NCBI RefSeq assembly: GCF_035046505.1
Contig: NC_089829.1
Span: 1,968,001-2,032,000 of the forward strand
Length of the DNA: 64,000 nucleotides
Reading direction: 5' to 3'
Origin: Tiliqua scincoides
Taxonomy: Eukaryota > Chordata > Lepidosauria > Squamata > Scincidae
Made by a program: the position numbers and the translations under genes. Within the stretch, counting starts at the first letter, position 1. Every line of letters starts with the position of its first letter. This document shows, one piece after another, positions 9,181 through 20,878 of the stretch. Below the pieces are notes generated by a model. The model made no database searches. It was not told where the DNA came from and saw nothing but the letters and a program-made list of their open reading frames with translations.

Positions 9181-12100
9181 CCCCGTCCCCGGCAGCTGAG
9201 GGTGGGAAGGAGCACGTTTCCTGCCCCGGCGGACGAGGACTCCCGCAGGTGACCCCGCAACTCGCAGAGGGCTCGCCCCTGACCCGTCGCCGGCTGGAAG
9301 GGAGTTCTGTGCTTCCTCAGCCACGCGTCCTGTGGCAGGGAGTTCCATCAGTTGTCTGCCCTCCCTCTGTCTGCCGCGAATCTCCTGGCTAGTGGTTTTC
9401 AGTGGAAGGCGGGGAGCCGCCACAACCTGCGTGATTTTTCATCCTGTGTCATGGTCCCTGCTTGCCGCTGTACCCACCAGTCAGCTTATTTCCAAACTCC
9501 AGAGCCCCCAAGGTTGTGTCCTCTCCTCCTGGAAAAGCTGCTCCAGGCCCTGCCAGCTCAGGTCATGTCCTGCCCTGTCCTGTGGGCCCCAAGTCACCTG
9601 CCGCAGTTTTTCTGACACCCGGACAAGTGCACAGTGAAGTAGTTGGGGGGGGAGAAAGGGGCAAAAGAAAGAAGAGGGACGTTTGGGTGGCAGGAAAACC
9701 TGTTTAACCCCTGGCCAGCCCATGCCAGCCAGCCAAGAGCAGAGGCTTCTGGAGGCAGCCCTGTGTGCAGTGGCTGTTGGTGAGCCAGAGGGCAGAATGG
9801 GGGTTCAGAACCCCTGCCCGGGTAGAGGGAGCCAAGCTGCAGCATGGAGAGCCCCAAAAAGTGGTGAGTTGGTGGCAGTGCCCCCACCCCACTCCTTATC
9901 CAAGAGGTCTCCCCAGGCTCATGTCCAGGAAGCCCCGGGATGAGGCCTGCCAGTCAGTGCCAATGGACCATGGGGCTGGTTTGACAGAAGGTCACTCCTG
10001 AGATCCCTTCCGAAGGCTTCCTGCGCTCCCCTGGTTTCTTTCTCTCGAACAAAGTACTGCCCAGGGTCATGGTGGAGGTGGAGCAGGGCCCAGGAGAGGG
10101 GGTAAAGGGTAATTTATCTCCGGTTCCAGGGTCAAAAGGGGGGCCCAGGAGCCAAAGGAGGGGGCCCAGAAATTTCCTGGGATCTTACGGTTTTCCTGTC
10201 TAGTCAGACTTGCCTGCATGGGATGCTGGGGATACTACTGATGCCACATGGGTTGGTAGACCTGAGCTCCAAAGACTTTTCCAGCTGTCTCTAACCTTCC
10301 CCCACCCTGTTTTGCCCCTCCCTGCCCCTATTTCTGCTCACCCATCACCACCCTCCCCCACTCTGTTTCACCCCTCTCCCTTTGCAAAGGGCCCCAAAAG
10401 AAACTTTGTACCCCCTGGTAAAATTACTCTCAGAGGCCCTGAGGTGGAGACAGTCAGGAAGGAGAAGTCTGACAGTGAGGACTAGAGCCTTGAGTGTTGG
10501 GCAGAGGGTGGCAGGGAACCTCTGCTGCTCTGAGCTGAGGCTTAATTGAATGAACCAGTGCTCAGCTCTGCATGTGTGAAGGTAGGACAAAACAAAGCAC
10601 TTCTGAGCGTGTTCTGGAAGCCTGCCCTGGCCAACCACAGTCAGCCCCCCCCCCCGGCCTCTGGGTTCAAGAGATGGGGGTCCGGGTGGGGGGGTCAGGC
10701 TTGCTCTCAGTCCAGTTATTTCTCTTTTTAAAGAAATATCTAAAATGGCTGGTTCTGGGCAATTGCACTTTGTCCCAAACGGGAACCAGGAAAAATACCT
10801 TTAAAAGGGGGGAGGCTTGGATGGCTTTCATAGCTGCCTTACTGAATGTAAAGGAGAAGAGGCGGGACTGGGTGTCTGAGCTTACCTTGAGTCATCACCA
10901 TCCCGGCTGGGCCTCCTGCTGCCCAGGTCTGTCACTGTTTCTTTGCGTGGAGGGACCACAGACGGTTGTTAGGAATTCTCCATCAGAAATTTGGCTTCAG
11001 CTCTGGCCTTTCCAGTTCGATTCTGTTCAGAAGCTGGCTCTTCTTCCCACTTCACAGATAGAAGATGTTGCACAAGACAGCTCAGGTGTGTCGGCTTGGC
11101 ACAGGTGCCCAAGGATGCACACCTTCCAGGGGTCCTGGTGGGCCAGGAGGGAGACAACAAGGCTGTGGCCTGGTTGGTGATTCTTCCCCTCACTGCAGGA
11201 TGCACTCCGATTCCCCCCAGTGCTGAGGGAAATGCAGCTACCCTGCAGGAGGCGTTGAGGGGTCTGTTTGCCAAAGACTGGCACAAACTGGGGTGAAGGG
11301 TGCCCAGGAGAGAGCAGCAGGGTGGTCTACCCATGTGGAGGACAACGACACAACACCAGGGGTGTCAAGGTGAATGCCAGAACGGAGCCAACACAAACCT
11401 TGGGTGGGGTGAATTGGGGGGTGAGCTGCTGGGTGTCCTAGTCTGGGCACCACACGAGGGGGCCTCTGAGATATGGTGTATTTTGATAGTGTAGTCACTG
11501 ATGGCGCATCATGTTCAGGTGCGCAAGAGTGCAAGCCCATTCTTCTTCCGAGGCTGATCTCCGAGACTGACACTTGTCTATCAAGGACTTGGATGCTGCA
11601 AATTCTTTGCATGTTTGGTCCACCTGCAGAGGCTGAAGAAAGGCCATTCGCTTGGATCACATGCACCTTAGTCAGAGCAGCCCCATCATGTGCAATTAGG
11701 ACTCAAAGGAGAGAGGTGGTGCCCCTCCCCCACTGTCCCTAGGGCCAAGGGTCTGCCTCTGCCTTTCTTTTACCAGGAAGAGTTAGGTAAGTCACTCCTT
11801 CTGCACCTCAGTCTTCCCCCTTGCAGTATGGGCAGAGTGACCCTTGTCTGCCTTGTCTGGGATGTTGTCAGCCTTCCCTCAAGATGTGTGCAGGTGTTCT
11901 CATTTATGCTCTGGGATCACAGGTTCCGAACTGCAGCGCATGTCAGATCCCAGCAGGGTAGACAAGCGCCTGTGCTGTGTGGCTCAGCTGCTGCTGAAAT
12001 GGGGGAGGTAGTTTTCCTGTGGAGCACAAGTCAGCTGAGCAGGGGGCAGCCAGGAACCTGCTGCCATTGGCTGTGCACTCAAAGGCTCACCAGGGAAGAG

Positions 12101-15100
12101 GGGCAGGGGCTGCAAGTGGGCAAACGGTGGGCCCTGAGGACTGGTGCCCTGCATCCAAGGAGGACCGCCCAGCCGTCGGGGGTTCCTGCTGCTGACAACG
12201 TGTCTTTCCTTCCTCTCTTGCAGGTGCCCACGAGGAACCCCTTGCGGCTCCCCAGGACAGCTGTGTGCCGGCTGTTGCCCCTGAACAGAGCAGCAAGGAG
12301 GTAACTGGCTGGCTTGGCTGTGAGGACCCTGCTTCTCTAGGAATCTGCTTCTCTAGGACTATCGGCAGTGAGGGGCAGCTCTCTTGGGCATTTCCAAGCC
12401 TGGCTTGATGTGGGACCTTCAGGCCATGCCTCTGCACACTCCCCAATGACCCCCTTTGCCCTGCCTGTTCTTCCTGCCTCCTTCCTCCAGGAGGGTGGTC
12501 TGGCTGCCTTCTTGACCACCTTCTTTTTCCTGCAGAGCTGCCTGGAGGCCTCCAGTGGGACCCTCTCTGGCAGCAGCACAAATCCCAGCACCTATCACGT
12601 GACAGCCCTCGCCACCTCTTCCCTGGGGGGTATGTACAATCCTCCCTTGGCAAACCGCATACCTGCTTAACCTGTTGCTTCTGGCTCCTGTGCCTTTCAG
12701 AGCTGCAAGGCAAGCAGAAATTCAACTGGTGAAGCATGTAAGTCATGCCCTGGCCAAAGATCCATCGTCCAGAAAACCAGGTGCCTTTGGGAAGCCTGCA
12801 AAGGCGGCCTCCTCTGTTGTCTGTCACCAGCGCCTGCTACTCAGTGAGTGGTAGACTGCCCCTGAATGTGAAGGCTCCATGTTACTGGCATTGCTCTTGG
12901 TAGATTTATCCTCCTAAATTGCCTAATAATCCTTAAAGCTGGTGGCTCCCCTCTCGCTGCATTTCTGTGACAGCAACATGTCACCTGTTGGATCTCTGCC
13001 TGGTGCACAACTGTTAAAGAGCCCCACTGGGGGAAAAGAGAGTTGAAAATGGGTTCATGTGTGAGTGCAAGAAGTGCCAGAGAGACCTCTGTGCTGAAAG
13101 GCTTTGCGGGGCCCACACAGCTCCGCTCTGGACCTGGCAAGGAGGCTGGTCTGTGCTTCTCCTGCAACGCCATTGCAATTGCAAACCTGTGCTGTGCACC
13201 TTTCAGGAGCCAGCAGGATGCCTGGTGCATTTCCAGACTGCTGCAGCTTTGAGACTGCAGGCAAGATGTGGCCTGCTCCGGACACTGCCTGTCTCCCTGG
13301 GTGCCTTATCTTCCTGTTGGGAGAGTTGCGCACAGTCCGTTTTGGCAGTGGGCAGACGGCAGTCGCTGTGTGGCTCTCCTGCGTGCCGGGCACACAAACG
13401 CTGGGCCAGAGACTGGTCTGTCTTGCCTGCCTCTTTGCTCCCGCAGGTTGTCTGTGTTGGCCACCCCAGCCAGCCGCATGGCAGGTGGCCAAGGGCAGAA
13501 GGAAAAGGTTGGCCCGGGGGCTGTGGTGGTGGTGTGGCATTCGGGCCGGGGATGCTTCTGCCAAACAGGAAGCAGTGCCTGCGTGTTCTCTGGGCAGGCT
13601 GTGCTTAAGTAGTCAGGCAACAATGTTGTGGAGACAAATGGCTTGTGGTGCCTGTTTCCATGGAAACCCCAGCAGCTTTTCTGTGCAAGGCTGCAGTGGT
13701 GCCTGGCTGGACTTCATCATCAGGCCGCGTCTGAGCAGTGCTTCTGCCTCACACTGCCATTCTCCACTTCCTGCACTTCTGCCCCACAGGTCTAGTCCAG
13801 ACCATCAAGGACCATGTCACCAAGCCTACAGCCATGGCCCGTGGCCGTGTGGCTCACCTCATCGAGTGGAAGGGCTGGTGTGCCCCCCAGACGGGCTGGG
13901 AGCCCTCACTGGCGGATGAGGAGTGCTACGCTGACCTGACAGATGAGCTGAAGGAGGCCTGCTTTGCTGCAGGTGGGTGGCAGCGATCAGGGCCAGGTTG
14001 GGGGGGCTGGGTTCAGCAAAGGTGTCACCACTGTAATGCTAAGAGGTGACACATGTGGCAGGCCATCCTTGAGCACCACCCCTCCTCACCTGCCATGTGA
14101 GGCAGCTGGGAGGGTAGCATGGGGGTAGAAAGAGCTGGACACACCCCACTGTTCCCCTTCAAATCTTTATTTCCTTGCCCCACTTCACTTGTGGCAGAGA
14201 AGGGCTGGTGTGGAGAAGTCTAGCCTGGGTCATTACGTAACAGGCCTTCATTTTATTGAAGAGTGCATGAGGCAGTCTAATGGAGGAGTGGAGGCCTAAG
14301 CCCGGTTGGGTAGAGTAGCTAAGTTGAACCTCCAGGCAAGAAGGCAGTCTACCTCTGGATACCAGTTGCCTTCAGGCCCTGCCCATGAGGGCATCCCACG
14401 GACCAGGATGGGGAAGGAAAGGGTGCTGGGCTGAATGGACCCCCCCCCCTTGGTGCAGGGCTGCACTTGAGTGATGATAGTGATTTAAGTGATTTAATAA
14501 GTGTACGTTAAAAGCCACAAACAGGCTTCTAAACAAGCAAAGTGACCCAACACTCTAGTAATGGCATAGAAGGTCCCCTTGTGAGATTTTGGGGGGCGCA
14601 TCTCCACCTCTGAACCATGATCTGGATCATCCCCAGAGCTTCAGCACTGGCTCTCTCCATTTTTATGCCTCGGGGTGGGGGGGGGAAGGGCCCACCGAGG
14701 GTTCTTGCATGGTCGGGGCCAAAGTCATGATCCAGTACAAGAGTCTCTGGGCCTCATGCCTCTCTTCCTACTTCCTTCCAGGTGTGGCCAAGCAGCTTGC
14801 CATCTCGGAAGCCATGTTGAGTGCCTGGTCCTTCCTGGATGGAGAAGAATTGCATTACAGGGAGGGCATGCAGAATGCCATCCAGCTCCAAGGTACCCTG
14901 GCCTGCCTCTCTTTCAAGGACCCTTCCCCCCTCTCTAGGGTAGACAGGCAGTATGATGTTGTTGGTCCCTTATGAGTGGTTTTAATGTTGCCTGTCTGGA
15001 AGTGAAGGCAGCAACTGACCACTGGTGCTTTCACCAGGTCAGTGGGACAAGACTTGTGTTGTCACCTGCCCTGGATCTCTGTTGGTGGCCCCTCCAAACT

Positions 15101-15600
15101 GGTGCCTCTCCCACACATGTGGATTGAGTAAAGGGGGCATTTTATTCATCTTCTATAATGGTGCCTTGTCTTTTTAGCTATGAATGAGTGGGCCATGAAA
15201 TGTCTTAAGATTGTAAGTGCCTCGGGCAGAGGACTGATTCTACTGTGACAGAGCACTCTGCATGGTGTTCAGAATGGGGTTTCCAATGGTGTCCTTTTTC
15301 CTTCCAGACCTGGGAAGCCTCTACCTGCAGAACTTTCTGTTGGGCCCACAAGACATGAGTGACCTCCACTTAGCAGACAACATTCAGGTCTTCTCTCCTC
15401 CAAGTTGTGTGTCCCCCATTCCAAACGGACACTCTGTGGCCAATGGCTGGAGTGCTCTGGGAGGCAGCTTGGAGAAGCCCCCACCCTCAGGAGGGGGACA
15501 GGAAAGCTCACCTAGCTCCCTTTGGCAGCCGCGGAGCAGCCTCTCGCTCCGCTACGTGGACAGCAGCTCCCTCTCCGAGGACGAAGTCTTCTACAACTAG
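9046..15600 (+). CDS. FAM131C: FAM131C orthologue, six coding exons, 259 aa
   Basis: Coding exons: 9046-9067, 12224-12300, 12536-12629, 13790-13972, 14782-14892 and 15308-15600; all junctions are GT-AG and the frame is kept (780 nt with stop). The protein starts MGSCLTR, so Gly2 and Cys4 could be lipidated. The conserved FAM131 core is clear: YHVTALATSSLG, then GLVQTIKDHVTKPTAMARGR, VAHLIEWKGW, GVAKQLAISEAMLSAWSFLD, and a C-terminus ending SSLSEDEVFYN as in human FAM131C. Human is about 280 aa; the difference lies in the variable N-terminal and proline/serine-rich regions. The biochemical function of FAM131 proteins is not established. FAM131C lies next to the CLCNK locus in human too, and converges with CLCNK here. 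The short second exon (GAHEEPLAAP...QSSKE) is the least certain exon. Confidence 0.93.
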
Positions 15601-16118
15601 AGGCCCTGAGGGGTGGGAGACCATCGGGGTGGAAGTGGGGCTGCATAGCCCCTTAGGGAATGGAGAGGGCTCATTGTGTCTGGCTTCCGTGTGTTTCCCA
15701 TGAACCAAAGGCCTTGAGGCCAGTGTGGCAAAGACCATGGATGACGGTGACCCATCCAGTCCTGCTGGGCTCCATTTCCAGCAGTTGGTCTTGCAAGCAA
15801 CAAGGGTGAACCCCTCCCCAATCCACACCACCAGCATTGATGCAACTGGTGGCCTGTAGGAGCGAGATACCTGGACCCTAGAGGTGCTGGTGACAGAGCG
15901 AAGCCTGCCTGTCCCTCCCTCAAATGGTGGCCAACCAAGGCTTTTATTCAGGCTGTGCGTGGTTCTGTCTTTTGTTACCTCTGTGATTTGTAAGAATTGT
16001 GCCTTCCACTTGCTTTCTGAATCAAGGGGAGGTGAGTGATACCTCAGGCCTCTGCTTGATGCTGGCTGGCATCTGCTTCTCTGGGTGCCTCCCCTCCAGC
16101 TCAACTTGTATATTTATA

Positions 16119-16124
16119 AATAAA
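16119..16124 (+). terminator. Poly(A) signal AATAAA of FAM131C
   Basis: AATAAA lies 519 bp after the FAM131C stop, in tatttataaataaacgg. It is the first canonical signal on the plus strand after the gene, giving a 3' UTR of about 0.5 kb. The opposing CLCNK signal lies only about 300 bp further on. Confidence 0.75.
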
Positions 16125-16428
16125 CGGATATTATTCAAAAATACCCAGCATCTCTCTCTCCATCATCAGGAAGTGGAGTCCTGCAGTGGGACCCCTCATT
16201 GTAGCGTGGACCACACAAGGCCCTGTGGTCTGGCTCCTGGGCCAGCAACACTTTGATCAGAGCATGTTCTGTTCTTATCTGAAGTTATGGTCAAATATTT
16301 GCATGCCTACGACATTGATAAAATGCAACCCAGCAATTAATGAAAGGAATTCAAAGTTTACCATACGGATGTTACATTTGCAGAAGCCTCCAGCTGCATT
16401 GGAAAAAAGGAGAGTTCTACATTTTGCA

Positions 16429-16434
16429 TTTATT
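16429..16434 (-). terminator. Probable poly(A) signal AATAAA of CLCNK (minus strand)
   Basis: The plus strand reads tttatt, i.e. AATAAA on the minus strand, about 250 bp after the CLCNK stop. The convergent FAM131C and CLCNK transcripts would therefore end about 300 bp apart. Confidence 0.6.
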
Positions 16435-16651
16435 GGAAAAAAAAAAAAATCAATCATGAAAAGGTGCGTCTGTCCACTTGCTGCCATTTTCCACTGGCCT
16501 ACAAGAGGTACAAGAATCTGAAAATAGATGTTTAATTTGTAGTCAAAGCCAGATCACTAGGAATCAAATGGGCAGCCCCACTGTCTTTCCTCTGGGATGA
16601 TGGTCAGCTGAGAGGAATCGCTCTGGACCTCAGCTGCAGAAAGCTGCATTC

Positions 16652-16655
<4 letters not shown>

Positions 16656-16686
<31 letters not shown>
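16656..16686. repeat. (CT)n microsatellite immediately after the CLCNK stop codon
   Basis: About 26 bp of uninterrupted ct units followed by gtctcag. On the coding (minus) strand it is a (GA)n run starting a few bases after the TGA at 16689-16687, so it is in the 3' UTR of CLCNK. Confidence 0.85.
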
Positions 16687-16688
<2 letters not shown>

Positions 16689-19600
16689 AGTTCAGTGGTT
16701 TAGGGTTTGCCAAATCTTCAATAGCTTTTCGTATCTGCCAAGAAGAGAAAAAAGGAAAGAAACAGCTGGGTGAATGTGGAGGCTCTGCCTATGCTACAAC
16801 CAATTTGAAACTGGTTGAAATGCCAAGGCCTGTGAGAGTGAAGAGGGGCATCTCTTCTCAGAAGGCACTATCCATCCGCATATATCCTTCTCTTAAAAAT
16901 AGTTACATTTAGAAATGTTTCTTGATTAACTGTGGTGGGAGGTCAAGCCTCATATTTTTAATTCCTAGTGTAGAACTTGCCACTTGCTCCCTCGGTCATT
17001 GTGCCCACCAACTCAGGGTTCCTTTGGAGGGGGGGAGGCTGGTCTGCACGGCGCCCAGGAGGAAACAAGCCTGGCCCCTTTTCTCCCAGAGTTCAGGGCA
17101 TGGGGAGGTGTTGGGGGGTTTACCTCGTTCCTGGAGACGACTCCCACAATTTTTCCCATCTGGGTGACAAAGGCATGCTGCAGGGTCAGCAGCTCAAAGA
17201 GGTGGTGTGCCTGGCAGGAGAGACGTTGAGGGGGGAATGGAGGAGGGGGACTGGTCGGTTTAGCTCCACAAGCTCCCTCTGAGAAAGCCCAGCCTGGATC
17301 TCCATCACTCCATCTGGCTTGCCTCCTTCAAACTCTCACCCCCGCCCCTTCCCCACAAGGAGCTCTCTTTAGCCAGCGACTGCCTGCCTGTCTCCCATCA
17401 ATGACATGCTTGGTTTATTACTAACTTAGCAGCCCAATAACTGAGGACACAAAATGGCAGCATCTTCTCCCCTGCTGACTCTGCTGCCGACGCTCCCCCA
17501 TCTCCTCTGTTGTGTCTATCTCTAGATTGTGAGCTCCATGGGGAAGAGAGCTGCCTTCTCATCTGCTGCAAGGGCAGGGTTTAGTGCCAGACTAGTGCAA
17601 CATAAATTGGGTTGTGACTAATGCCCTCCAGGTACACAGCATATTAAAAGAACAAGAGGACAAGGCCTTTGCCCCAAGAGGCTTACAGTCATAAAATCAA
17701 CACAAGAACAGAAAGGCATAGGAAATAAAGGAAGGGTGGGGCAGGAGATGCCCCACAATCCCAGCACCAGTCTGTGCTCTCTCTGGTGACTGTAGTCCGT
17801 GTCCTCTGCTCACCTGGTGCAGGGAGGTCCAGGGGGAGAGCTGCAGGGTCACCGGGGTGATGGCACAAGTGTCACCCAGGGTCTGGCCAGAGGAAGCCTG
17901 CAGTGGGCAAGAACAGACTCATTGCAGCGGGTGAGCCACAGCTGCAGAAGACAGAGCTACACTTTTACAGGAGAGGAAGCATGCAATGGGGTGGGGTGGG
18001 GGGCTTCTGCTAAGCAGCACTGCAGGACTTGTCAGGTGCTGCCCCTCACCACTTTCATTTCCGTAGTGGAGACTGTCAAGGATCTGTGACCCATTTCCTC
18101 GTCCTTGTGTTCCTTGTGGGGCAGGCTGGTATCCTCATGGGTCTGGAGAAACTGGATCAGCTCTGAGCGTTGGACCAGGCCCACCAGCAGCAAAGTCTCT
18201 GTGGAGCAGGTGGACAGGAAAGGGTCAGCTCTGCTGGGGTGGAGGCAGTCCATGAGGCAGCTTCCTGTGGCAGCCGGCAGGGCTGGCCCAAGCATGAGGT
18301 TGACTGAGGCCCTCTCCTCAGGCAGCAGGGGGGGGCTACCTCTGGCCTCCCTCCTGCTTCCTGGATTGCAAAAGGCAAAAGAGGAGGCGTGGCAAGGAGA
18401 AGAGGGGTAAGCTGGGGTGTCAGAAAAACAGCTGTGTGAACAAAGGGAAGACTGGAGGTCACCCCCCACTTTGCCTCCTGGGCCGTGCAGTGTGCAGACA
18501 ACGGCCAAGCAAAACGCAGCAAGCCCACAGGTGAGACATGCGCTCTGGTGAGAAGACCTATGGATTATCTGGGTGACCCCCAGAAGGGGGTCATGGCCTC
18601 CTGCCTGCCCCAAGCGACCCTACCGGTGCTGTCAACAACTGGGAACTCCAGGTCGCCCATTGAGGTAACCGCACCAAGGATCTCCTGGAAGGTGGCGTCC
18701 TTGGGGAGCACGATGAAGTCTGTCCTCATGAACTCCTGTGTTGTGACCTTGTAGGAGCTGCAGAAGGGAAGAGAGGTCTCAGGCAGCTTCTGCTTGTCTC
18801 CTGGGAGGACCCCCGTCGGCCCTGCCCTGTAGCCGGAGGGCAGACCCAGCCAGAACACAACCATGAGAGGGAAAGGTGTACAGACTGCCACTGGCCCTGC
18901 TGCTTGGCCTATGGGGGAGGGCTTCAGCTACCAATGACGGCCAGGGCTTCCCTCCCTGGAGGTCTTTCAGCAGGGGCTGAACAGCTGAGTTCCAGGGAGC
19001 TGGATTAGATGACCCACAAGGCTCTTCCCAACTCTAAGAGCAGCCCCCCCAGTCCCATTTCTTGCCCTTTTCCTTCCTGACATTCCTGCCTATCTTATGG
19101 GAGCTATACCAGACAAGAGTGGCGCTGAGTGTGTGTAGAGGGCCATTTCCTTCAGTAATTGGAACCAGACTCCTCATCAGTCAGATTGGGGGGGGGGGGA
19201 TTCCAATGGTGGCTCCCCCCAGTTGTAGCTCTGAGCCCCCCACAGCACTGTTTCTGCCTCCACCACACTCCCTGTGGCTGGCAAGGAGCAGCTCACCCAA
19301 TGTGCCTGCTCCGGATGCGGGGGAGGTAGGGCAGCTTCTTCACAATGATGGTCCCATCGTAGAAGGAGGGTTGGCACTTCTGTGAGATGGCGTTGGCCAC
19401 CAGGACAGCCAGGGTGACCGGGAGGATGTGGGCAATCTGGCCCGTCATCTCAAATGCCAGCAGGGCGGTGGAGAGAGTGTGGGTGACTGCGCCGGAGAAG
19501 GCGGCTGCACCTGTTTGGAAGGCCAGAAGACAACGGTGAAGACGTCAGCCAGAGCTGCACTGCTGGCTGGGACCCGCTTCAGGACAGCCCAACTGGGATG

Positions 19601-20846
19601 GGGATGCTGGGGAGTCTCACCGGGCAGCCCAGGCAGGCACCCTGAGGAGGAGGCCTGGAGAGCGACGGCTGGCTCAGTCAACGGCCCCTCTGGCCAGCAC
19701 CATTCACAGGGCCACACGCCCTAGACTCACCTGCCAGCGCATAAGCCCCGGGAGTGATGGGACTAGTGACGCCTTCCCATGTGATACCCTGGGGGAGGAG
19801 GAAGGCAGCGGCCTCACCTACCAGACGCCCAATGGCAGCTCCTGTGAAGGTGCAGAAAAGAGCAGCCAATCGTCACCCTGCCTGGGGCTCCTTCAGGCTG
19901 TGTCTACACCACACTCTTCCAAGTGAATTCAAACCGGACCACCCATCACCAGCCAATCCCCTTCTCCCTCGCTGGTAGTGAAGCAGATCTCCTGAGAGGG
20001 GAGGCCATTGGGGAGGACCTGGCCGGAGACACGCACCATAAACCAAGACAGGCATGAAGTAGCCAGCAGGCATAGGCATCGTGGTGGCCAAGATCAGCAT
20101 CCAGAACTGCAAGAACAAGGAGGGGAGGCTGAAGGGGCCAGCCTGGCCCTGGGGACGGGCCACTCACCAACATCCCAGCCCCTGAGAGCAAAGGGTCAGG
20201 CAGGAAAGGTGGCGAGGGGAAGCTTGCTAGATGAGGGACAAAAAGGGCTTCCTGCTATGTGGGGGAGCGGAGGGGAGGGCTCAAAGCAAGGGATTAAGAG
20301 CAGCACAGGGCCAAGAAGCAGGGAGGAGAACCTCCCCCACCGGACCTGGAAAACAAGAGGGGTTGTGGGCAAGCTTGGCATCCTGCCCAGTTGGGTCTTA
20401 GCCCCCAGGCTAAGGAAGAGAAGAAGAGCCCCCCACCCTGCAGAGCACCCCTATGGCACTCCGAGGGAGATGCCCCTGGAGCCCCAGCCCAGGTACTAGG
20501 TCCTAAGGAGAGAAAGCCCTGCCAGCCCCCACCATGGAGGTGGGCTACCTTCATCACCAGGAAGACCATCAGGGTGCCAAAAATGGTGATGTGGGGGTCC
20601 CACCACTCCTGCCACAGGTTGTTGGGAACCACCTGGAGCGGCTTGGCCAGAGATGCATTCTGGGAAAGTATGCTCCAGGTGCGATTGTCAAGGAGGGAGG
20701 TCAGGAGCTCCTTCATGCTCAGCTGTGGAGAAGAGGCAGGGGTGAGTGGAGGCACTGCCCAGAAGGACTGCCACTGCCCGCGTCTCCCTCTGATCTGCTC
20801 CTTGGCCTGCCCTGCCTGGAGACTGAATGCCTGTCACCCCGTTCCT

Positions 20847-20878
<32 letters not shown>

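Noticed and set aside
8501-9423. Long overlapping open frames (up to 270 codons) on both strands
   Set aside because: They are a by-product of a CpG-rich sequence with few stops; no family similarity, and they overlap the FAM131C first exon and promoter.
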